The notes: generated by a model not told the origin, from the sequence alone. Positions 19,943-28,836 are shown, numbered from the stretch's first letter. The stretch: DNA of 64,000 nucleotides from Rahnella laticis (GCF_015644585.1 NZ_JADOBI010000005.1:372001-436000), one strand, 5' to 3'. Translations and numbers: made by a program.

Positions 19943-21124
19943 ATGAATAATAAATCATTTTGCACCATCGCTGACGTGGCCGACCTTATTCCGGGGCTGC
20001 GTGAAGTGCGCCAACACCTGCATCAGAATCCTGAGCTTTCTAATGAAGAATCCGACACTGCCGCTTTAGTCGCTGAGAAGCTGCAGTCTCTGGGCTTTAA
20101 AGTCACGTCCAGCGTCGGTGGTCACGGGGTTATCGGTTCGATGACTCTGGGGACAGGTAAACGCAGTATCGGCATTCGCGCAGATATGGATGCCCTGCCC
20201 ATCACTGAACTGACAGGTGTCAGTTATGCGAGTCAGTCACCGGGGAAAATGCACGCCTGCGGCCACGATGGCCATACCGCCATGCTGCTGGGAGCCGCCG
20301 AGCAACTGGCGCGCAGCAAAAATTTCTCAGGCACAGTGAACCTGATTTTCCAACCCGCTGAAGAAATTGGTTTCAACAGTGGCGCAGAACGTATGCTGGC
20401 CGAACAATTGTTCGAGCGTTTTCCCTGTGACGCGGTATACGGCCTGCACAATCACCCCGGTTATCCGGTTGGAAAAATGATGTTCCGCTCAGGCCCGTTC
20501 ATGGCGGCCTGCGATACGGTAAATATCACGATCCACGGCAAAGGCGGTCATGCTGCGCGCCCCCATATGACCGTTGATCCGATTCTGGTCGCCAGCAGTC
20601 TGGTTGTGGCGCTGCAATCCATTATTTCCCGGAACATCGATCCCAATGAAACCGCCGTTGTCACCATCGGCTCATTACATTCAGGGCATGCGGCCAATGT
20701 GATCCCGGAAACAGCTTGCCTTGAAATGAGCGTCCGTTCATTTGATTCAGGTGTGCGAAAAATATTGGAAGATCGTATCCGTACGCTGGTATCAAATCAT
20801 GCCGCAGGCTATGGCGCACGTGCTGAGATTGAATATGTACCGGGATATCCGGTGCTGGTTAATCATGATAAAGAGACGGCGTTCGCACTGGAGGTTGCAA
20901 AAGAGCTGGTCGGCGAAGAGAACGTGGTCGAAAATCTGGCCCCTATTTCCGGCAGTGAAGATTTTGCTTATTTCCTTCAACAAAAACCCGGCTGCTTCCT
21001 GCGCCTCGGTAACGGTGACAGCGCTGTTCTCCATAACCCTGCCTACAACTTTAATGATGAAAGCCTGAGTTTCGGTGCGGCTTACTGGGCACGTCTCGCC
21101 GAGCGTTATTTAGCCGATGAATAA
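19943..21124 (+). CDS. M20 family amidohydrolase
   Basis: The 393-residue protein belongs to the M20D amidohydrolases (hippurate hydrolase, N-acyl amino acid or indole-3-acetyl-amino-acid hydrolase type). Metal-binding motifs are visible: ADMDALPI, HACGHDGHTAMLLG, FQPAEEIGFNSGAERM with the catalytic Glu, HNHPGYPVG, and GSEDFAYF near the C-terminus. The lid-domain GKGGHAARPHMTVDPI is also present. It is cytoplasmic with no signal peptide. The substrate cannot be read from the sequence. It stands alone, with no transporter nearby. Confidence 0.9.
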   Translation: MNNKSFCTIADVADLIPGLREVRQHLHQNPELSNEESDTAALVAEKLQSLGFKVTSSVGGHGVIGSMTLGTGKRSIGIRADMDALPITELTGVSYASQSPGKMHACGHDGHTAMLLGAAEQLARSKNFSGTVNLIFQPAEEIGFNSGAERMLAEQLFERFPCDAVYGLHNHPGYPVGKMMFRSGPFMAACDTVNITIHGKGGHAARPHMTVDPILVASSLVVALQSIISRNIDPNETAVVTIGSLHSGHAANVIPETACLEMSVRSFDSGVRKILEDRIRTLVSNHAAGYGARAEIEYVPGYPVLVNHDKETAFALEVAKELVGEENVVENLAPISGSEDFAYFLQQKPGCFLRLGNGDSAVLHNPAYNFNDESLSFGAAYWARLAERYLADE

Positions 21125-21232
21125 CTAGCGGCAAAAACCAAACAAGCACAGGCCAAAGTAAAGTTTGATTTTAACGTTTAATGTAAAGCGGTATCGGCGG
21201 GAGTTACATGTTGCAGAGTAAACTTACTCAGG

Positions 21233-21375
21233 TTTGACATAAATCGACATTAGGTTTGTTACCTTTATTCCCGAGGAAAACATTCCTTCTCCTGTGTCCA
21301 CTATGAACTGTCCTTCATAGTGTGTAAGACCCTCGCAATACCCCTTTCAGCCCGCCCCGAGCGGGCTTTTTTTTA
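21233..21375 (+). ncRNA. Candidate small RNA with own promoter and terminator
   Basis: A -35 TTGACA at about 21235 is followed after 17 bp by TGTTAC. The transcript would start near 21266 and end at a strong terminator. The terminator stem is AGCCCGC/GCGGGCT (21349-21355 with 21361-21367), followed by eight T. In between are a 5-bp AGGAA/TTCCT hairpin and a perfect 9-bp CACTATGAA/TTCATAGTG hairpin, and there is no ORF with a ribosome site. The size would be about 110 nt. I do not recognise it as a named sRNA. It could instead be the long 3' UTR of the M20 gene. Confidence 0.45.
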
Positions 21376-21461
21376 TCTGCAGAATCACTGGCATCATCAC
21401 GATGATATGCCATGAGTGACGCCGAAATATTTCCAGCGGCGCCACCCACATGATGGGAATT

Positions 21462-22475
21462 TTATTTATGCGTAAAATCGATCACCATTCTGCCCTTAAT
21501 TTTGCCTTGTTCCATTTCGCGGAAAATAGCATTGATATCGCCCAATGGACGTTTAGTGACTTTTGGTACGACTTTACCTTCTGCGGCAAACTGGAATGCT
21601 TCCGCCAGATCTTCACGCGTACCAACCAGCGACCCTACAACCTGAATACCGTCCAGAACCAGACGCGGAATGTTCAGACTCATGGATTCAGGGGGCAGCC
21701 CCACTGCGACGATACGGCCACCGGCACGCATGGCGTCAACGGCAGAGTTAAATGCCGATTTCGCCGTTGCAGTCACAACCGCAGCATGAGCACCACCCAC
21801 TTTTTCCTGAATGATTTTTGCAGCATCGTCTTTCAGCATATTGATGGTCAGATCTGCGCCCATCTCGGCAGCAAACTCTAATTGCAGATCGTTCACATCG
21901 ATTGCGATAACTTTTGCATTAAACACATTCTTGGCATACTGCAACGCCAGATTGCCCAGGCCACCTAATCCATAAATGGCAATCCATTTACCCGGCTGGA
22001 TACCTGAAACTTTCACAGCTTTATACGTTGTTACACCTGCGCAAGTCACACTGCTGGCTGCAGCAGACTCCAGACCGTCCGGCACTTTCACTGCATAATC
22101 AGCTGAAACGATACATTCTTCAGCCATACCACCGTCCGCGGTATAACCCGCATTCACAACCTGACGGCAAAGTGTTTCATTGCCGGTGGTACAGTACTCG
22201 CAGTGTCCGCAGCCTTTGAAGAACCAGGCGACGCTCGCGCGATCACCCACTTTCAGCGCAGTTACACCCGGACCAATTTTCTTAACGATACCAATGCCTT
22301 CATGGCCAAGGATCACGCCAGTCTTGTCACCAAAATCCCCATTTTTTACATGTAAATCCGTATGACAAACACCACAGCACTCCATCTGTAAAAGTGCTTC
22401 ACCATGCTCCAATGCACGCAGAGTTTTCTCAACGACATTAACAGAATGGTCTTTATTGACAACAGCAGCTTTCAT
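21462..22475 (-). CDS. adhP: Zinc-dependent alcohol dehydrogenase AdhP
   Basis: AdhP oxidises ethanol and other short alcohols with NAD. The 337-residue protein has the medium-chain dehydrogenase layout. Catalytic-zinc residues are in CCGVCHTD (Cys37) and GHEGIG. The structural-zinc lobe is CGHCEYC...LC, and the Rossmann motif is [14 protein letters not shown]. Its sequence is very close to enterobacterial AdhP. It is monocistronic, and a divergent spacer of about 220-260 bp separates it from the PAP2 gene. Confidence 0.95.
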   Translation of the reverse strand: MKAAVVNKDHSVNVVEKTLRALEHGEALLQMECCGVCHTDLHVKNGDFGDKTGVILGHEGIGIVKKIGPGVTALKVGDRASVAWFFKGCGHCEYCTTGNETLCRQVVNAGYTADGGMAEECIVSADYAVKVPDGLESAAASSVTCAGVTTYKAVKVSGIQPGKWIAIYGLGGLGNLALQYAKNVFNAKVIAIDVNDLQLEFAAEMGADLTINMLKDDAAKIIQEKVGGAHAAVVTATAKSAFNSAVDAMRAGGRIVAVGLPPESMSLNIPRLVLDGIQVVGSLVGTREDLAEAFQFAAEGKVVPKVTKRPLGDINAIFREMEQGKIKGRMVIDFTHK

Positions 22476-22739
22476 TTTCCTTTCCTCTCATTGTGGCGGA
22501 ATATCAAAGTTAAAACTGTCACTCTGTAACTGCAATACAAATAATAATTATTTCATGTAATACAATAAATTAGGACTGTATTCCCAGGTTTACAAAGCGT
22601 GTAATCCTGCCAAAAAATCGGGTTGTAGTCTGAAAATGGAGTGAGAAAAGCTAATCCCTTTTAGTTAAAAACCCTCTGCTGATACACTTTCCGATTGATT
22701 CTTCTGAAGAATTTATTATTTATCGTCGAGGGCTACGTC

Positions 22740-23348
22740 TTGCTTTGGAATATCCTGACCTATTTTGGTGACAGTATGCTCATTTTACCCACCGGAATAA
22801 CCCTCGCTTTATTTATGTTATGGAGGGCTGACAGCCCGGCAACAACATTAATATGGCTGATTACTCTGGGTATTTCGGGTCTTGCAGTGAGCATCTCAAA
22901 ACTACTGTTTCTCGCCTGGGGTATTGGCAGCAGTACATTTAATTTTACAGGCTTCAGCGGACATACCACGATGTCTGCCACTTTATGGCCGGTGATGCTC
23001 TGGCTGATAAGCCAACGTTTTCAGCCTGACAGACGCAGGCTGATGATTGCTGTTGGGTATTTCATTGCCATTATGGTAGGTATCAGCCGGCTCGCACTGC
23101 ATGCTCATTCCGTCAGCGAAGTGCTCTCAGGGTTAATCCTCGGCAGTCTTTGCAGCGGAATCTTTTTATATACACAGCGCAGCCGTGACATGCGCTATTT
23201 CACATTCACTCCATTAGTTATTCTTCTTATTCTTCCTCTGTCCCTTATGAGCATTGGCAAGAAAGCACCCACGCAGCAGTTCATCGAACATCTCGCCACG
23301 CAAATCACAGGCAAACAACCCTGGACGCGAGCAAAACTGCTTGAATGA
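22740..23348 (+). CDS. PAP2 family membrane phosphatase
   Basis: This is a likely lipid phosphatase of the inner membrane acting on an isoprenyl or phosphatidyl phosphate. The PAP2 motifs FSGHTTMSA and GISRLALHAHSVSEVLSG are present, with Ser-Gly-His and Arg-His active residues, although the usual Asp after the last His is Glu. There are about six membrane segments. The start is uncertain. I chose the TTG at 22740 because GAGG is well spaced before it, and relatives start shortly before LTYFGDSML. An upstream TTG (22695) and the ATG at 22776 are alternatives. It is the last host gene before attL. Confidence 0.8.
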   Translation: MLWNILTYFGDSMLILPTGITLALFMLWRADSPATTLIWLITLGISGLAVSISKLLFLAWGIGSSTFNFTGFSGHTTMSATLWPVMLWLISQRFQPDRRRLMIAVGYFIAIMVGISRLALHAHSVSEVLSGLILGSLCSGIFLYTQRSRDMRYFTFTPLVILLILPLSLMSIGKKAPTQQFIEHLATQITGKQPWTRAKLLE

Positions 23349-23425
23349 CTGGCGAAATTTACTGGGAAAAGGCTAAGGCTAAGAGAGCTGAGATGCAGTT
23401 ATGGAATAAGCAGGAAGAGATGTAA
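23345..23425 (+). CDS. Possible 26-residue ORF overlapping PAP2 stop
   Basis: This ORF starts with an ATG that overlaps the PAP2 stop codon (ATGA) and ends 13 bp before the attL core. The product would be highly charged (runs of Lys, Glu, Arg, with YWEKAKAKRAEMQ), so translational coupling is possible. No homologue is known to me; it may be chance. Confidence 0.3.
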   Translation: MTGEIYWEKAKAKRAEMQLWNKQEEM

Positions 23426-23437
23426 CTTACTGATTTA

Positions 23438-23465
23438 AAAAACAGGCAAAAAAAAGACCGAATAC
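23438..23465. repeat. attL core repeat (28 bp)
   Basis: The 28 bases from AAAAACAGGC to GACCGAATAC are identical to 57737-57764. This copy lacks the rest of sdsR, so it is the phage-host junction distal to the intact small RNA gene. Confidence 0.92.
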
Positions 23466-23880
23466 TTATTAATGTTATTTAGATCAATAATTTAAATTCA
23501 TAATTGGCGATGGAGTGGCGGCGAGCTTTTTAACGCTGATTAGTAAACACTAATCTCAATCATAATTTCAGGGGGTTGCCTTAATCTGCACTCTCAATCA
23601 CATGCCATTTTCTACCATACAAAGCTGCAGGTGTTGTAACACAGCTGCAATGGTTGGTGGAAATGATTTTGTTTTTTAATCATAGAGAAACTGGTTACTC
23701 TGACAGGCGCAAGGTGGTGTATCCGTGGCACTTATTGTAGTTGCATGAAAACAACCACAGATAACTGGCGTGTCGGAGATATAGCTCTCGCTTAAGTTAA
23801 AATATCTTGAGTAAATGATAATAAAATGTATTTTAGAACTGCATAGCAAAACGTAACAACTCATAAGGATAATGATTATA
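23466..23880. other. Left prophage edge, non-coding
   Basis: About 400 bp between attL and the ParA-like gene. It contains an inverted repeat GATTAG-N6-CTAATC (23538-23543 with 23550-23555) that might be an arm-type or regulator site. I see no gene in it. Confidence 0.5.
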
Positions 23881-24807
23881 ATGCAAATTGTTTCTATTAT
23901 AAACTATAAAGGTGGAGTTGGTAAAACAACTGTTACTTCTAATTTGGCTGCTGAATTAGCATTCAGAGGCAAGAATGTTTTAGTTTTGGATATGGATGCT
24001 CAAGCAAGTCTCACGTTTTCTTTCTTAACTCCGGACTACTGGGATGAGCATCTGAAAAATGATAGGACTATTAAGAATTGGTTTGATTGTATAAGTCAAG
24101 GTGAACAAACTATGCCGCTTTCAACTCTTCGGATAAGACCCGATGAGGTAAATAGCAGCCTTGGAAGAAAAGGGGGTTGTCTGGATTTGATATCCTCTCA
24201 CCTTGGACTAATAAATGTTGATCTTGAGCTTGCAACTTTACTTGGGGGTGCAAGCCCAAGTCAGACTCAAAAAAAATATCTTAAAGTCCATGGAAAACTT
24301 AGAGAAGAGCTTCAGATTTTAGCTAAAGAAATGAGTTACGACATCGTTCTTATTGATTGCCCTCCTAATTTCAATATAGTCACTAAGAATGCGCTAATTG
24401 CTTCGGACAAAATTCTAATACCAGCTAAACCTGATTACCTATCAACACTAGGCATAGACTATTTGAAGAGAAGTGTTGATTCTTTGGTAACTGATTATAA
24501 TTTTTATGCTGATAAAGATGAAGATTATGGAAGAGTTTCTCCTGAAATACTTGGCGTAGTTTTTACTATGATCCAAATCCATTCAGAACAACCTATTGCT
24601 GCACAAAGGCAATATATTGCACAAACTAAACGCCTGCGCGTTCCCGTATTTAATTCTATTTTCAGAGAAAATAAAAGCATTTTTGCTGATGCTCCTAGAG
24701 ATGGGATTCCAGTTGTATTAAATGTTTATTCAAACTCAACACACTCATCAATTGTTGGGGAGATAGAAGAGTTTGTAGATGAATTCCTTCTGAAGATTGG
24801 AGAATGA
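23881..24807 (+). CDS. ParA-like partition ATPase
   Basis: The 308-residue protein is a Walker-type ATPase of the ParA/MinD family. It has the deviant Walker A KGGVGKTT (residues 10-17), A' motif VLDMDAQAS and Walker B DIVLIDCPP. There is no N-terminal DNA-binding domain. I chose ATG 23881 because the AAGGA site is 11 bp away; the ATG at 23872 would be only 2 bp from it. Such ATPases move plasmids or other cargo on the nucleoid. Here it is in a prophage, next to attL, with no obvious ParB. AT-rich composition marks it as cargo. Confidence 0.88.
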   Translation: MQIVSIINYKGGVGKTTVTSNLAAELAFRGKNVLVLDMDAQASLTFSFLTPDYWDEHLKNDRTIKNWFDCISQGEQTMPLSTLRIRPDEVNSSLGRKGGCLDLISSHLGLINVDLELATLLGGASPSQTQKKYLKVHGKLREELQILAKEMSYDIVLIDCPPNFNIVTKNALIASDKILIPAKPDYLSTLGIDYLKRSVDSLVTDYNFYADKDEDYGRVSPEILGVVFTMIQIHSEQPIAAQRQYIAQTKRLRVPVFNSIFRENKSIFADAPRDGIPVVLNVYSNSTHSSIVGEIEEFVDEFLLKIGE

Positions 24808-25205
24808 AAGTGAGTAAAGCTAAAACATTAACTTCACTTTTTCGTGAGCTGCAAGATGCCGTTCTTGAGCTTAGTGATGGAGAATTAGAAAAAGTTATCT
24901 CCGGTGAGTTTCAGTTTTCATTAAAGATTGTTAAAAAGAAAAATATTAATAACTCAAAGGCAAGTTTGATTGACAATTTCAGTTATGATAAATTGCTTGA
25001 TTTACTCAACAAATGTGATTCCAGAGAACAAGGTAATGAGTTATTATCCAGGGAGTTAAACACGAAGTCTGAATATGAGAAGTTCGCTCGTCACGTTGAA
25101 GTTGCTGTGATGAAAAGCGATAAAGTCGATAAAATAAGAGATAATATTATTGAGTCAACTGTCGGAGCAAAACTTCGCTCTGATGCTATTCAGAATAAAA
25201 ATTAA
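24804..25205 (+). CDS. Small partner of the ParA-like protein, unknown function
   Basis: The 133-residue protein starts within the ParA stop codon (ATGA), so the two are coupled and probably work together. It is charged and predicted helical (ELQDAVLELSDGELEKVISGEFQFSLKIVKKK), with no CxxC, HTH or membrane signature that I recognise. By position it could be the adaptor that links ParA to its cargo or a centromere-binding protein. That is inference. Confidence 0.65.
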   Translation: MKVSKAKTLTSLFRELQDAVLELSDGELEKVISGEFQFSLKIVKKKNINNSKASLIDNFSYDKLLDLLNKCDSREQGNELLSRELNTKSEYEKFARHVEVAVMKSDKVDKIRDNIIESTVGAKLRSDAIQNKN

Positions 25206-25211
25206 ATAAAT

Positions 25212-25236
25212 GCCGCCCCAAAAGGCGGCCATTTTT
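25212..25236 (+). terminator. Terminator after the ParA operon
   Basis: GCCGCC (25212-25217) pairs with GGCGGC (25224-25229) around a CCAAAA loop, followed by CATTTTT. Confidence 0.8.
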
Positions 25237-25480
25237 ACCCTCCTGAGGAAGTCATATTATTTACTTTCACTTGATGCTACATCACTATGTTTTTATGTTC
25301 GACCTATCCTTTAGTTGAGATGACTTTCGTCACAGTATAGTGAGTTAACCCATAAAGATTACAGCCTTTCATACAACCTCGTAAAAACCAATCAATAAAA
25401 ATGTGAATTTTATTGAAAAAAAAAGAAATTACAAAATTAGAATTTACCGCACAATAAAAACACAAGGACAATGAATTAAT

Positions 25481-26593
25481 ATGTTAGAAAAAATAAAAGT
25501 GTTTTTTTCAAGGAGCGAACCTTCAAATCTGCACAGCGCAATTTCCGAGAAAATAACAAAGGAAATAGACCCTGAGCCTTTACTCTCCTCCCAAGCTAAA
25601 GTAAATACCCAGCATAATGTTATTCATCAAAACGAGAGCTTTTTAATATATTTAACTTCCACTAATGATTTAGGATGGAAGTTAAATAACATACCGGATA
25701 AAACTCTACTTGCATTGAGGGAATTCATTTTTATTAATGGTCTAATTGGATTGCACATGAATAGATTAAATAAAAAAAGCGCCTCTATTTTTTTAGCTAA
25801 TAGATTATATTATTGCCTTACCACAAAAGAACAATATGATGCAGTGCTGATATTTAAGGAAGTCAAGGACTATGTCAACAGTTTCGTAGGTTCCATCAAG
25901 AAAAGAGTAATAGAGACCCCTCGATTCTCTGTATATTTAAGCCGTAATAATAATATTGATTGGTGGTATTACCAAGACATACCTGAGTACATGGTCGATG
26001 CATTAGAAGAATTTGAGGTGTTGAAAGAATTATCAACAACTACCTTGCCGCAATCCTATAAATATATTGTCATGAATAAGCTAGCTTCCGCCTTAGCAAA
26101 CGCATTCAACAAAGATACAAATGAAAAAGCAAAAGATTGCTTTAGAGATGTTAGAAAATTTTTGATATCTAAGTCAGAGTCATTCTTGAAATTAAAGCTT
26201 TTCTTAATTAGCATATCATTCTCTCTTCTTTCACTAATCACTGTCATCTTTTTATGCATCTATTTGCCTAGCGCTAAAATATATGCGATGGGGATAGGGG
26301 CCGGAGTTATCGGAGCAATGGTTTCCAGCCTTCAAAGAAATAGCTTTATTTCACTTGATAGTTACGCTGGTGAATATAGCTTATACTGCGAGAGCTTTTC
26401 AAGGATAATTATAGGAGCAGTTTTTGGATGTTTCTTAGTGTTTGGAATTAAATCTGAAATATTTTTAGCTCCTTTCAAATCTAATTTGCACGCGATCATA
26501 TGCTTTTGCTTTATTTCTGGATTCGTTGAAAGATTCGTTCCTGAGCTTATTAATAGTGTAGTGAAAAAAAATGAACAAGGTAGTCAATCATGA
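25481..26593 (+). CDS. Predicted membrane protein, prophage cargo
   Basis: The 370-residue protein is not recognised as a named family. It has a soluble N-terminal half of about 230 residues, with two similar segments (FLIYLTSTNDLGWKLNNIPD and FSVYLSRNNNIDWWYYQDIPE) suggesting an internal repeat, followed by about four membrane helices. Between the helices is the glycine-rich stretch GAGVIGAMVSSLQR. It is AT-rich, with an AAGGACA ribosome site and its own spacer of about 275 bp. The location beside attL and CI fits a lysogenic-conversion gene (superinfection exclusion or defence effector), unproven. Confidence 0.7.
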   Translation: MLEKIKVFFSRSEPSNLHSAISEKITKEIDPEPLLSSQAKVNTQHNVIHQNESFLIYLTSTNDLGWKLNNIPDKTLLALREFIFINGLIGLHMNRLNKKSASIFLANRLYYCLTTKEQYDAVLIFKEVKDYVNSFVGSIKKRVIETPRFSVYLSRNNNIDWWYYQDIPEYMVDALEEFEVLKELSTTTLPQSYKYIVMNKLASALANAFNKDTNEKAKDCFRDVRKFLISKSESFLKLKLFLISISFSLLSLITVIFLCIYLPSAKIYAMGIGAGVIGAMVSSLQRNSFISLDSYAGEYSLYCESFSRIIIGAVFGCFLVFGIKSEIFLAPFKSNLHAIICFCFISGFVERFVPELINSVVKKNEQGSQS

Positions 26594-26643
26594 TAACAAC
26601 AAACTAGCTATCAAAAACATCTCTATAAATAGAGTGATTAATT

Positions 26644-26666
26644 GAACGTTTATTATGTAAACGTTC
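26644..26666. terminator. Hairpin between membrane protein gene and cI
   Basis: A perfect 9-bp inverted repeat GAACGTTTA-TTATG-TAAACGTTC lies between two convergent genes. It has no T run, so it may be a weak bidirectional terminator or a protein-binding palindrome. Confidence 0.45.
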
Positions 26667-26720
26667 CAACTAGATGCATCCCTGTTTCGCCCTCATTAAA
26701 AAAATCATTATAGGATTGGC

Positions 26721-27587
26721 CTATAAGGCATTTTTCAAAATAAGAACTACCAATCCTTTTACTATCACTTCATTTGTTAAACATTCAAACTCTCCATCAC
26801 TTCCTACAATTCTAAGTTTATTACCAGGACGTTTAGATACTGCGTAAACATCCAAAGCACCATCGATATCTAACAGCCATGACCCATTTGATAGTTGGTT
26901 AACACCCATCTCAATCACCCATGCTGATTTTCCACTACGTACGTAGTTGAGGCTGTTGAAATTGGCCCCCTGAGGAACAAATGACTCATCGATATAGCAA
27001 AAACCGTCATCATCAAGTTTGCCAGCAAGAAGTATTTTTTTTGGGATTGATGGTGTTCCTGAGATTGCTGATTCTTCCTGAGACTCGGTATTCATCTCAC
27101 CAGTAGCGAGCCATTCCAGTGAGGCGCCAGTATCTAATGCGCAGGTAATCACTACATCGCCAGGAAAATATTCCCTACGAAACCATGTACTAATCGTTCC
27201 TGTAGAAATCTCTAAATATTCACCTAATTCTTTCTGAGTCGTAAAACCGTAAGCATCCATAATTCGCTTAAGAACTGCCTTTCCACCCGTAGATAACATT
27301 TTTTTTAATAATGATTTTCCACGATCAGTTCTCAAACCTCTTGAAACATAAGTTTTTTTAAAATTTGCATTTGCAAACACACCATTAACTAACCAGCTGA
27401 GATCTGCACCGGTATCTAATGCGCATTTAATGATGGCGTTTCCTGGAACGCTACCTCTCTGCATCCAGGCGCTCACATTTCCCGCAGGTATCTCAAGGCA
27501 CACAGCTAGTTCTTTCTGTGTTGTCACTCCATAAGAGGAAGACAAACGTTCAAGTACTTCAGATGCGTTAGGTTTAGATTCAGACAT
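26721..27587 (-). CDS. cI: CI-type repressor with duplicated HTH domain
   Basis: This lysogeny repressor of the 186 CI family (Bac_CI_repr) has 288 residues instead of about 190-200. Two copies of the N-terminal helix-turn-helix domain are present: residues 11-69 (VLERLSSSYGVTTQKELAVCLEIP...CALDTGADLSWLVNG) and 105-163 (VLKRIMDAYGFTTQKELGEYLEIS...CALDTGASLEWLATG). A 186-like C-terminal oligomerisation domain follows (GSWLLDIDGALDVYAVSKRPGNKLRIVGSDGEFEC). It lacks the Ser-Lys of LexA-type autocleavage as far as I can see, so induction probably needs an antirepressor. It is divergent from the Cox-like gene. Confidence 0.92.
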   Translation of the reverse strand: MSESKPNASEVLERLSSSYGVTTQKELAVCLEIPAGNVSAWMQRGSVPGNAIIKCALDTGADLSWLVNGVFANANFKKTYVSRGLRTDRGKSLLKKMLSTGGKAVLKRIMDAYGFTTQKELGEYLEISTGTISTWFRREYFPGDVVITCALDTGASLEWLATGEMNTESQEESAISGTPSIPKKILLAGKLDDDGFCYIDESFVPQGANFNSLNYVRSGKSAWVIEMGVNQLSNGSWLLDIDGALDVYAVSKRPGNKLRIVGSDGEFECLTNEVIVKGLVVLILKNAL

Positions 27588-27701
27588 TGCTCACCTTAAA
27601 AACACAAAAGCATTTTACAAATCTACGTTTGTATTCTAAAGTGTCAACACACCACATGTTACACAGTAGAACTCAAACTGCTTAAAAGGAGATTTTGCTT
27701 T
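27588..27701. promoter_or_regulatory. cI/cox divergent control region
   Basis: On the minus strand TTGACA (27642-27647) and TAGATT (27620-27625), spaced by 16 bp, form a good sigma-70 promoter for cI. Overlapping its -10 is a perfect palindrome TACAAA-N6-TTTGTA (27616-27633), a strong candidate operator. The rightward promoter is not clear by eye. An AAGGAG ribosome site precedes the gene at 27702. Confidence 0.7.
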
Positions 27702-28118
27702 ATGTCTGATCAGAATGCAATTCAAGTGCCTGTTGATAAGACAGTCGTTTCTAAGGAACTGTTAAACTCAGTAGTTTCGCAGCTCCTTCCAGCATTAGAG
27801 TCAGCCCTGTCTGCAACTATCGTGAACTCAATAAGTTTGCAACTGACCACCCTCGCTAACTCCCCAACAATTTCTAAGAAAGATTTTGCTGCAATCAACG
27901 GCATCAGCTCCGCAGTGCTAGAAAAGTGGATCGCCAACGGCGTAGTCCTGCTTGCACCAACTCCTACAACTACGATCACGCAACAACGTAAAAATCGCAA
28001 AACAGGTCAAATGCAAACTTTTGTGATGGAACGTCATGGCAATGCGCTGATCAACCTCGAAGCTTGGCGTCAGAAGAATCGTCAGCAAGCCATCAAGTGC
28101 CGATACATAAAGCCTTGA
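27702..28118 (+). CDS. Cox/Apl-like phage regulator
   Basis: The 138-residue protein is in the cox position of P2 (apl of 186). Cox/Apl proteins repress the lysogenic promoter and act as excisionase. A helix-turn-helix of the excisionase type is visible at about residues 55-80 (TISKKDFAAINGISSAVLEKWIANG), followed by NALINLEAWRQKNRQQAI, which resembles Cox endings. The N-terminal 50 residues (repeated Ser/Leu, ALESALSATIV) are an extension not usual in P2 Cox. Confidence 0.75.
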   Translation: MSDQNAIQVPVDKTVVSKELLNSVVSQLLPALESALSATIVNSISLQLTTLANSPTISKKDFAAINGISSAVLEKWIANGVVLLAPTPTTTITQQRKNRKTGQMQTFVMERHGNALINLEAWRQKNRQQAIKCRYIKP

Positions 28119-28149
28119 GTCAGAATATTCAAACAAGTAGGGACTAACA

Positions 28150-28656
28150 ATGTTTGATTATCGTGTTTCCAAACACTATCACTTTGACGATGCATGCAAG
28201 GCTTTTGTGAATCGTCATAATCTCACCGAACTTGCAGCTCAGATGGGCACTAAGCCACAAATCCTGCGCAATAAATTTAATCCGGCACAACCTCACAAAC
28301 TCACTTGCGAGGAACTTTTGTTGATAACCGATCTCACCGAAGACGCTGCATTGCTCGACGGTATGCTGGCACAAATTAACTGCTTGCCCTCTGTACCCGT
28401 CAATGAAATCGCAACATCTAATCTTTCGACTTACGCGCTACAAGCAACCGCTGCCGTAGGTTCAATCGCTGCAGATGCGGTAAAGGGCGGAACAGTCAGC
28501 TCACAAAGAAAAATGTCACTTCTGGCAGGCGTGAACGCCGGTATCCGACATTTATCGCTGATCGGTCTGGTTGTACAAGGCCGAGTACATGCATCACCGG
28601 CTCTGGCGTCTGCAGTGGGCGCTATCGCGAACGTGACGACTAACGGACTGCTGTAA
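28150..28656 (+). CDS. cII: Phage regulatory protein CII
   Basis: The 168-residue protein matches the 186-type CII (Phage_CP76) family, which activates establishment of lysogeny from the leftward promoter. Visible are FVNRHNLTELAAQMGTKPQILRNKFNPAQPHKLTCEELLLITDLTED (HTH region) and a C-terminal Ala- and Gly-rich helical region that in relatives oligomerises. It is the second gene of the early rightward operon. Confidence 0.88.
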   Translation: MFDYRVSKHYHFDDACKAFVNRHNLTELAAQMGTKPQILRNKFNPAQPHKLTCEELLLITDLTEDAALLDGMLAQINCLPSVPVNEIATSNLSTYALQATAAVGSIAADAVKGGTVSSQRKMSLLAGVNAGIRHLSLIGLVVQGRVHASPALASAVGAIANVTTNGLL

Positions 28657-28658
28657 TC

Positions 28659-28829
28659 ATGCCTATTTCAATCGCACCTCTTCTGAAGCAACAGAGTCCA
28701 TCCCGTCATTTTGGTCATGGCTGGCTGGAAATGCCTGATGGAAATATATGGAACCCAGTAATCAAAAAGCGTCCCATTTGCCAGGCTCAGAAGAAAAGAA
28801 ACTCTGTCTTAAAACGTATATTTAGTTGA
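28659..28829 (+). CDS. fil: Fil-like phage filamentation protein
   Basis: This 56-residue ORF begins with the ATG just after the cII stop. LLKQQSPSRHFGHGWLEMPDGNIWNP matches the Fil family of 186-type phages, small early proteins that make the host filament when expressed. The basic C-terminus (KKRNSVLKRIF) also fits. Confidence 0.8.
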   Translation: MPISIAPLLKQQSPSRHFGHGWLEMPDGNIWNPVIKKRPICQAQKKRNSVLKRIFS

Positions 28830-28836
28830 GGTGATT

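Noticed and set aside
27126-27423. Repeated DNA in cI considered as a possible insertion element or CRISPR-like repeat
   Set aside because: The repeats translate in frame as two copies of one HTH domain; there are only two and no spacer structure.
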